This document shows, piece by piece, positions 56,501-64,000 of a stretch of 64,000 nucleotides of DNA. Made by a program: the position numbers and the translations under genes. This DNA comes from Avena insularis (Eukaryota; Streptophyta; Magnoliopsida; Poales; Poaceae): contig JAJUPC010000232.1 of assembly GCA_023614405.1 (NCBI GenBank), forward strand, positions 62,001 to 126,000. Reading direction: 5' to 3'. The notes under the pieces are model-generated. The model was not told where the DNA came from. It worked only from the letters and a program-made list of their open reading frames with translations, and searched no databases. How positions within the stretch are numbered: position 1 is the stretch's first letter; the number at the start of each line of letters is the position of its first letter.

Positions 56501-57340
56501 TCCACTAGTGTCATTGCATGTGTTTTTTTTAGTAACAACAACCAGAGTCATTTTGCATGTGTGATCTCTTCACATACCACCTATTGATCCACTAGTGTCA
56601 TTGCATGTGTGTTCTTTTTAGTAACAACAACCAGAGTCATTGAAATGTGTGTTCTTCTCACATACCACCTATGGATCCACCAATGTCATTGAAATGTGTA
56701 TTATTTTCACAATCCACCCATGGATCCACCAGTGTCATTGCATGTGTGTTCTTTTTAGTAACAACCAGAGTCATTTTGCATGTGTGATCTCTTCACATAC
56801 CACCTATTGATCCACCAGTGTCACTGCGTGTGTGTTCTTTTTAGTAACAACCAGAGTCATTGAAATGTGTGTTCTTCTTCTCACATACCACCTATCGATC
56901 CACCAGTGTCATTGCATGTGTGTTCATTTCACTAACAGCAACCAGAGTCATTGCATGTGTGTTCTTTTCACATACCACATATGGATCCACCAGTGTGATT
57001 GAAATGTGTGTTCTCTATAGAGACCATACATGGATCCACTAGTGTCATTGCATGTGTGTTCTATTTAGTAACAACCAGAGTCATTTTGCATGTGTGTTCT
57101 TTTCACATACCACATATACATCCACCAGTGCCATTGCATGTGTGTTCTTTTCACAATCCACCCATGGATCCACCGGTGTCATTGCATGTGTGTTCTTTTT
57201 AGTAACAACCAGAGTCATTTTGCATGTGTGTTCTTTTCAGATACCACCTATGGATCCACCAGTGTCATTGCATGTGTTTTCTTTCCACAATCCACCCATG
57301 GATCCCACCAATGTCATTTTGCATGTGTGTTCTTTTTAGT
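53450..57340. repeat. Array segment, copy 2 of the 9.95-kb-displaced duplication
   Basis: This is the partner of 43.5-47.4 kb. Shared rare variants include CACAATTCACCC (43675 and 53618), GATATCTTCAC (about 45001 and 54948) and the TTCTTCTTCTCAC expansion (46925 and 56872). Confidence 0.75.
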
Positions 57341-59934
57341 AACAACAACTAGAGTAATTTTGCATGTGTGTTCTCTTCACATACCACCTATGGATCCACT
57401 AGTGTCATTGCATGTGTGTTCTTTTTAGTAACAACAACCAGAGTCTTTTTGCATGTGTGTTCTTTTCGCATACCACCTATGGATCCACCAGTGTCATTGC
57501 ATGTGTGTTCTTTTCACAATCCACCCATGGATCCACTAGTGTCATTGCATGTGTGTTCTTTTTAGTAACAACAACCAGAGTCATTTTGCATGTGTGTTCT
57601 TTTTAGTAACAACAACCAGAGTCATTTTGCATGTGTGTTCTTCTCACATACCACCTATGGATCCACCAGTGTCATTGCATGTGTGTTCTTTTCACTAACA
57701 ACAACCAGAGTCATTGCATGTGTGTTCTTTTCACATACCACATATGGATCCACTAGTGTGATTGAAATTCGTGTTCTCTACAGAAACCACACATGTATCC
57801 ACCAGTGTCATTGCATTTGTTTTCTTTTTAGTAACAACAACCAGAGTCATTTTGCATGTGTGTTCTTCTCACATACCACCTATGGATCCACCAGTGTCAT
57901 TGCATGTGTGTTCTTTTCACTAACAACAACTAGAGTCATTGCATGTGTATTCTTTTTCACATACCACATATGGATCCACCAGTGTCATTGAAATGCGTGT
58001 TCTCTACAGAGACCACACATGGATCCACCAGTGTCATTGCATGTGTGTTCTTTTTAGTAACAACAACCAGCCGTTTTGCATGTGTGTTCGTTTCACATAC
58101 CACCTATGGATCCACCAGTGTCATTGCATGTGTGTTCTCTTCAGAGACCACACATGGATCCACCTGTCATTATGCAGTGTTCTTTTTAGTAATAACAACC
58201 AGTGTCATTGCACATGTGTTCTCTTCAGAGACGACACATGGATCCACCAGTGTCATTGCATGTGTGTTCTTTTTACTAACAACAATAAGAGTCATTGAAA
58301 TGTCTGCTTTGTTCAGAGACCACACATGGATCCACCAGTGTCATTGCATGTGTGTTGCTTTTAGTAACAACAACCAGAGTCATTTTGCATGTGCGTTCTT
58401 CTCACATACCACCTATGGATCCACAAGTGCCATTGCATGTGTGTTCTTTTCACTAACAACAACTAGAGTCATTGCATGTGTATTCTTTTTCACATACCAC
58501 ATATGGATCCACCAGTGTCATTGAAATGCGTGTTCTCTACGGAGACCACACATGGATCCACCAGTGTCATTGCATGTGTGTTCTTTTTAGTAACAACAAC
58601 CAGTCGTTTTGCATGTGTGTTCGTTTCACATACCACCTATGGATCCACCAGTGTCATTGCATGTGTGTTCTCTTCAGAGACCACACATGGATCCACCAGT
58701 GTCATTGCATGTGTGTTCTTTTTAGTAATAACAACCAGTGTCATTGCACATGTGTTCTCTTCAGAGACGACACATGGATCCACCAGTGTCATTGCATGTG
58801 TGTTCTTTTTACTAACAACAATAAGAGTCATTGAAATGTCTGTTGTGTTCAGAGACCACACATGGATCCACCAGTGTCATTGCATGTGTGTTGCTTTTAG
58901 TAACAACAACCAGAGTCATTTTGCATGTGCGTTCTTCTCACATACCACCTATGGATCCACCAGTGTCATTGCATGTGTGTTCTCTTCACAATCCACCTAT
59001 GGATCCACCAGTGTCATTGGATGTGTGTTCTTTTTAGTAACAACAACCAGAGTCATTTTGCATGTGTGTTCTTTTTACAAACCACCTATGGATCCACCAA
59101 TGTGATTGCATGTGTGTTCTTTTCACAATCCACCCATGGATCCACCAGTGTCATTGCATGTGTGTTCTTTTTAGTAACAACAACCAGAGTCATTTTGCAT
59201 GTGTGATCTCTTCACATACCACCTATGGATCCACCAGTGTCATTGCATGTGTGTTGTTTTTAGTAACAACAACCAGAGTCATTTTGCATGTGTCTTATTC
59301 TCACATACCACCTATGGATCCACCAGTGTCATTGCATGTGTGTTCTCTTCACTAACAACAACCAGATTCATTGCATGTTTGTTCTTTTCACATACCACAT
59401 ATGGATCCACCATTGTCATTGAAATGCGTGTTCTCTACAGAGACCACACATGGATCCACCAGTGTCATTGCATGTGTGTTCTTTTTAGTAACAACAACCA
59501 GTCATTTTGCATGTATGTTCTTTTCACATACCACCTATGGATCCACCAGTGTCATTGCATGTGTGTTCTCTTCACAATCCTCCTATGGATCCACCAGTGT
59601 CATTGCATGTGTGTTCTTTTTAGTAACAACAACCAGTGTCATTGCATGTGTGTTCTCTTTAGAGACCACACATGGATCCACCAATGTCATTGCATGTGTG
59701 TTCTTTTCACTAACAACAACCAGAGTCATTGCATGTGTGTTCTTTTCACATACCACATATGGATCCACCAGTGTCATTGCATGTGTGCTCTTTTCACAAT
59801 CCACCCATGGATCCACCAGTGTCATTGCATGTGTGTTCTTTTTAGTAACAACAACCAGAGTCATTTTGCATGTGTGTTCTTTTCACATACCACCTATGGA
59901 TCCACCAGTGTCATTGAAATGTCTATTATTTTCA
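57340..59934. repeat. Right terminal array block with a 533-bp tandem duplication
   Basis: Stretches starting 57939 and 58472 (533 bp apart) share the GTATTCTTTTTCACATACC variant and the same following order of monomers. The array stops at ATTTTCA (59934), part-way through a GTATTATTTTCACAATCC-type unit. Confidence 0.7.
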
Positions 59935-60660
59935 ACTACCGTCGTTGGACACAAACAATCGGGACGCAGAACTAACCAGCAACCGCTCTGGGCTTCTAGA
60001 AGACCCGATCCCCGATTGTTAGGCGCCGTTGGATCGGGGTGCGTGGACGATAGTGATGTCCTTCGCGAGGGCGATCCGCGAGAAGTCTGTTCTGCGAACT
60101 GATTGGCCATGGCAACTACGCTGGGCCTACGTCCTTGCCTTTATCCCCTTAACCTCGGGGCTGAAAATCAGATCGTGTTCCTTCATCGCCATGGAGAGGA
60201 GAGGCCCAAACTCAGCTTGCACGAGGCTCGATGTTCACCCAAGACGCATACTCGCGCCTGCGAAGGCTTCCGGCCGGCTTGAGCTCAGCCACGCCGGGGT
60301 TCTGTCGTCCGCTTTGCACGACAACGCTGGCGTAGGCAGATCGAGGAGCACCGCCGCCACCGCTTGAGCGAAGAGGGCAATGGCGGCGATCACTGACGAA
60401 GCGCCAGATCGCGAAAGTTGTTCAAGAAGGAGCGGGCTGCGTTGATTGAGCTGTGCGGAACCCACCGGCGGGAGATCCACCCGGATCTGCGCAACCCCAA
60501 AGGGAGGCAGCGCTTTAGGCGGCTCGGGCGATGACCACCACCGTTATCAATGCAAAGACGCCGTGAAGAATCCATGAGGAGGAGGAACGCCGGAAGGTCG
60601 CATCGATTCGACGCGAGGAGGCCGGCAGCGACGCGACAACGTCACAATGATGGAGATCGG
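59935..60660. other. GC-rich unique flank, no recognised gene
   Basis: This CG-rich sequence starts abruptly after the array. Short open frames exist on both strands (for example 60029-60367 plus, 60235-60480 minus) but none resembles a known protein. It might be an upstream region, a gene fragment or old transposon sequence. Inverted repeats lie close to the array edge (AACAATCGGG at 59954-59963 with CCCGATTGTT at 60011-60020). Confidence 0.4.
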
Positions 60661-60868
60661 GTGCGCCATAGTCGATTAGGCCACTTAAGCATAAATTAAA
60701 TCTATGTACCAGATCTTAATGCGCCTTCGATCTAGGTCACCTGAGTCATGGTCGATTATCGCCATAATCTATATATGTTGGCCATGTTTTAGTTGTCTTT
60801 GTCTTTGAAACTAGTCGATCAAACTCGTCCGATCCTAAAAATAAAGTTCGCTGCCTTCCGGCATATCC

Positions 60869-61205
60869 GATGGGACAATACGCCGACTCTGCCCCAAAGA
60901 CTTGATGGCACAAATTAATTTGGAGTGCGCCTGAGGAGAAGGGATCGAGCGTGTTGTAATAGTGTACTACTCCTATTCAGATATAACTGACTTAGTTTTT
61001 TTAGATATTTAATAAATGTGTCTATACCCAAAACGTGTCTAGATACATGTTTTAGGTTTCTCCGCTTTAAACTAATCAAAAGTCGCCAAATTCTAAACAA
61101 ACAAAGTCATTATGCTCACCTGATGGGACAATACGCTAACTCTCCTACTTGATGGCACAGCCATAATTCTGGAGTGCGCTAGTGGAGATGGGAATGCAAG
61201 GGAGA
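60869..61205 (+). repeat. Imperfect direct repeat spaced 253 bp
   Basis: GATGGGACAATACGC occurs at 60869-60883 and 61122-61136. Each is followed by ACTCT, then ACTTGATGGCACA and then TGGAGTGCGC, with small differences. The first copy is followed by the MITE-like fragment, so an insertion may have separated two tandem copies. Confidence 0.65.
60960..61070. mobile_element. Degenerate Stowaway/Mariner-like MITE fragment (tentative)
   Basis: TACTACTCCTATTCAGATATAA followed by ATGTGTCTATACC and GTGTCTAGATACAT resembles the edge and core of common grass Stowaway MITEs, whose edges read CTCCCTCCG. No clear opposite terminal repeat or TA duplication is visible. Confidence 0.3.
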
Positions 61206-61726
61206 TGGGAACTAGTAGCCGCGTCCAAACGCAGGTAAAAAATTAATGTAATAATATTTTAAAAAAATGTAATCTGGTCCACATGACTTATCACGTATAC
61301 GCTGACGCGCCAGATATAAATAAAGACACGGCTAGTTTAGTTTCAATGATACAATTCAACATAGGACGCCATCGCGTCGCATCTTTCGCCCTCTTATTAG
61401 TCTGCTAGCCCACGCTGCATTAAGCATCATTGATGAGGATAAAAATGATAAAATGGAAAATAAAACAATTTTTAAGCTTACGCTTCATCCGAGAATCGTA
61501 TAAAGATGAAATTGGCAGGATTTATTATTTCTCATGTAGTTAGCCGAAGATCCTCAAGAACATCCTCAATCACCCCGCAACTTCTTCATATTCTAATACA
61601 CCTCCATTATTTGCCCTTTCCTCGCCTGCTCCGCTTACTCCTTTTGTTTCTTTTTCACACCCTTTTCTCCGGCACCTCCGCTTCTTCATAAATTGGCTGC
61701 TTACGACGCTTTCCTCCGAGTGTTCA

Positions 61727-64000
61727 TCACCGCTTCTTCCGCCGCCTTCGCCGAGAAGCCCCATTTTCTCGCCACTGTGGTGTGAACAGGACAATAGCAT
61801 GTAATCGGTTTTTGCACAACCTCTTGATATGGCCGAATCCGCCACAACGTCTGCATTTCCTTTTCCTAGCACCAAGCCTTGGACCTTTATCGGTGGAGGC
61901 TACGATCCTTAGCTTTCTAGGCCTCCCAGGTGGCCTGCTAAGAACTGGTGGTTGAAGTTTGAACCGTGGATCGATAATCTCCCAATCATTTTCATCGGCC
62001 ATAGGTGGTACGTTTTCTGCATAAGTTGTAGCAAACTTGTCCACAGAGAAATAGTTGTTGACATAGTTCTCTATTTCAGCTCTATTACCTCTAAGCTTTA
62101 AGATGAAGTAAATTGCATGGTGACATGGCAGAACAGTAATCTTCCACTGCCTTCATGAACAAGTCTTGTTTCTAATGTCTACAGTGTACCTCCATTCACT
62201 TCCACGCTTGTATTCTGCATAAACCTCAGCCAATGTTCTGGAACTTTTGACCACCCTCATCTTTATCGTTCTCATTGCCCTGGTTCTTGCATTCTGTAAC
62301 ATAACCACCTTTGGAACTATTTTATGGCCTAAATTTTTTCTTGCACAAATTCTTTGCCTTAAATCTGTCTTCACCATTATGCACTGTCTTATTGCATCCA
62401 ACAAAATAACAATTCCAAGTGTCTTCATGCCCAAAATCTTATCATTGAAACTCTCTGCCAAATTATTGCATACAAAATCCACCTTGTTTAACTCACCAAA
62501 CTTGCTTCTGGCCCATAGCTTGGTGTGATGTTCCTCAAGGTATTTTTTTCACATTTGGAACTACATACATGTTCAGCAAGTAAGTAGCATGTGTGCTTGG
62601 GATGTATGTGTATGCTGATCGCCACAAGTCCTCTTCAAAGATCTTTCCTTCGAACTTCTTCGTGAAGTTAGTAGCAAGGTGTTGCATGCATTCCCTATGC
62701 TCAACCCCAGGAAACACAGCATCAAGAGCATTCTCAAGACCCTCGGATGCACCGGTGTGTATCACCAAGCCTTCAGGGTGACCAATTACTTCCCGTAGTC
62801 TCTGCATGAACCATGTCCAGCTTTCATTTGATTCACCCTCAAGAACAGCATAAGCTACGGGTAGAAGGCAATTATGCGCGTCCAAAGCACAAGGTATAAC
62901 ATGTCCCCTGAACTTCCCTGTTAAAGAAGTTGCGCCTATTGCCAAGTATGGCCTGCAGCCGTCTAGGAACCACTTCCACATGCCTTCAGGCAAACAAAAC
63001 ATCTCCTGAAGCATATCTTATCTGCCTGATTATACCTGACCCCCCTCGAGACCTTCCCTCTCCCTTTCACAACCTCGTAATCGATGTCAATAACACTACC
63101 AGGTGATGTTTTCTCTACTTGAGCTTTGAAACTATACAACATATGAAAACTATCATTCCACTTTCCTTGAATGAAGTATAGAGCCATCTCCTTGCCATCA
63201 AAGACTCTATGATAAGGAATCAGAATGTTAAACTTTTTGCTAATCTTTGCTCTGAGTTCAGCTGGTCCAATGTTATGATCCTGCCTCACCCAGTCAAGTA
63301 CAATAGGAGCAATCCACTTGGTAGTCGCCGGTCTAATTTTACCACTTAAAGAAGTATTAGGGCAGTTGTGTTCCTTCGTATTTACTTTGATCTGCATTCG
63401 ATAAGAATCCAAATAATTTAGAGCTAGTTATCAGCATAATAAATATGAGAAAGACTGAAACTAAATGTAGGTATTGCAACCTGAAATGGGTGTCCACCCC
63501 GCATTGGAGATGCATGTAATCTCCATTTACACACATTACTTTCCCTACAGTGCACCCTAAATCTCTTTTGGTTGCTCTTTTAATGATAAATTCAATCCAA
63601 CTCGATTACATAGGTTGCAAATGCATATCTCGCATCTCCATATTATCAAAGACAACCCTCATCAATTCTAGGATTGTCCCTCACAAAGTGTATCACTGGC
63701 CTATCCACGCCTTCGCCGTCAGATCTACATCCCATTTCCACATCTTCACATTCCTCTTCCTCATCACCCCATAGTCGCTCAAAGTTCAAATCAACCAAAT
63801 ATTCCCTACTTCCATCCTATCGTGGTCGCACCACGCCCGATATGCTTTCTCATCATCATCCGCACCGCCACATGTTTCAGTGCCTTCATGCTCTCTTGAC
63901 AAAGCATCATGGTCAAGGACAAGCTGTACAGACGTCCTGCAGTTACCAACCCATATCCTTGGCATCACCACGCGACTATAAACGCTAATTGGGGTATGTA
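61727..64000 (-). pseudogene. MuDR-type (MULE) transposase pseudogene, partial at right edge
   Basis: Reading on the minus strand from the right edge, the domains in order are as follows. An acidic N-terminal stretch (about 63971-63650). A DNA-binding region with FATYVIELD and FRVHCRESN then CKWRLHASPM (about 63630-63481). A phase-0 intron (63480-63392). An IKVNTKEHNC region and helical domain (63391-62970). The transposase core FLDGCRPYLAIGATSLTG ... IHTGASEGLENAL ... EHRECMQHL with its CX2H signature (about 62970-62680). NNLAESFND (about 62465). The SWIM finger, KTCS-stop-RQWK and LPCHH (about 62165-62115). An AT-hook-like PPGRPRK (about 61925). A C-terminal knuckle CRRCGGFGHIKRLC (about 61845-61805), with a stop at 61727. 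Defects are two frameshifts (about 62970 and the T7 run at 62543-62549), stops in exon 1, TGA at 62155-62153, and Gly at both expected catalytic Asp positions. Such a protein would cut and move MULE DNA; this copy cannot. Confidence 0.85.
63392..63480 (-). other. Predicted 89-bp intron of the MULE transposase
   Basis: On the minus strand the exon ends CATTTCAG, followed by GTTGCA at 63480. The intron is T-rich and ends ATGCAG at 63392. The joined frame reads through in phase 0 into IKVNTKEHNC, as expected for this region of MuDR-like transposases. The intron itself is not open in that register. Confidence 0.6.

Larger units (their letters stand above)
5693..59934. repeat. 54-kb BamHI-type tandem repeat array with higher-order structure
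   Basis: All monomers run in one direction. Each starts with a 22-bp head (GTCATTGCATGTGTG then TTCTTTT, with variants GTCATTTTGCATG and GTCATTGAAATG). The head is followed by a 26-bp tail (CACATACCACCTATGGATCC then ACCAGT; or CACAATCCACCCATGG...; or CAGAGACCACACATGG...) or a 14-17-bp tail (TAGTAACAACAACCAGA or CACTAACAACAACCAGA). Long monomers are therefore 48 bp and short ones about 36-39 bp, with +2 where the head has TTTT. Most long units contain GGATCC. The left edge meets the LTR; the right edge is the last ATTTTCA at 59934. I saw no transposon, gene or inverted unit inside it. Multi-frame ORFs here are by-products of the repetition. Confidence 0.95.
60661..61726. other. AT-rich intergenic stretch between array flank and MULE
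   Basis: No gene is supported. The stretch contains the 253-bp-spaced direct repeat and MITE-like fragment listed separately, plus an A/T-rich segment near 61235-61275. The terminal inverted repeat of the MULE might lie here, but I could not identify it because its partner is outside the window. Confidence 0.4.

Noticed and set aside
5693..59934. CRISPR-like array of short repeats and spacers
   Set aside because: Both head and tails recur many times and no unit has unique spacers. The flanks are plant retrotransposon and MULE sequences and there are no cas genes.
5693..59934. Array as tandem repeats belonging to the retrotransposon's own 3' region
   Set aside because: The array starts only after the LTR's CA end and in register with units far inside the array. 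Insertion of the element into pre-existing satellite fits better, though the 5' side is not visible.
60029..60480. Overlapping ORFs in the GC-rich right flank as a gene
   Set aside because: Open frames on both strands are expected in GC-rich DNA. None shows a recognisable motif, and no convincing splice or promoter structure was seen.
61506..61691. Hydrophobic 61-codon plus-strand ORF with a Leu-rich end
   Set aside because: It lies just before and antisense to the 3' end of the transposase reading frame and has no supporting features.

Overview
The window looks like heterochromatic or transposon-rich DNA from a grass nuclear genome, probably a large-genome Pooideae type. This is inferred from a very long Ty3/gypsy-like LTR, a spliced MuDR-type (MULE) transposase and a MITE-like fragment. 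Nothing in it looks prokaryotic, and I found no intact host gene, rRNA, tRNA or CRISPR array.

Left part (1-5692): the 3' end of an LTR retrotransposon. A zinc-knuckle (CCHC) gag-like reading frame, broken by stop codons, is followed by a polypurine-type tract and a long LTR (about 1069-5692, TGT...ACA, roughly 4.6 kb). The LTR contains several small tandem duplications and a GC-rich segment with repeated intron-like modules.

Middle (5693-59934): one uninterrupted head-to-tail tandem array of about 54 kb. Its monomers share a 22-bp head and carry one of several interchangeable tails, giving long (about 48 bp) and short (about 36-39 bp) units. Nearly every long unit carries a GGATCC site inside the palindrome TGGATCCA. 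The monomers form higher-order repeats (HORs): a 3.49-kb dimer of two 1.75-kb halves on the left, and a 4.31-kb dimer of about 2.20-kb and 2.11-kb halves in the centre. On the right there is a mosaic of segments duplicated at about 9.95 kb, 28 kb and 43 kb distance. The LTR ends exactly at an in-register monomer head, so the retrotransposon seems to have inserted into the array, which should then continue to the left of this window.

Right part (59935-64000): about 0.75 kb of GC-rich sequence with no recognised gene, then AT-rich sequence with a 253-bp-spaced direct repeat and a MITE-like fragment. Last is a minus-strand MULE transposase pseudogene running off the right edge. It keeps recognisable domains (N-terminal DNA-binding region, intron, transposase core with CX2H, SWIM, AT-hook, zinc knuckle). 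It is inactivated by frameshifts and stops, and both expected catalytic aspartates of the core read as glycine.

The many open frames inside the array come from 48-bp (16-codon) repetition and are not annotated as genes.
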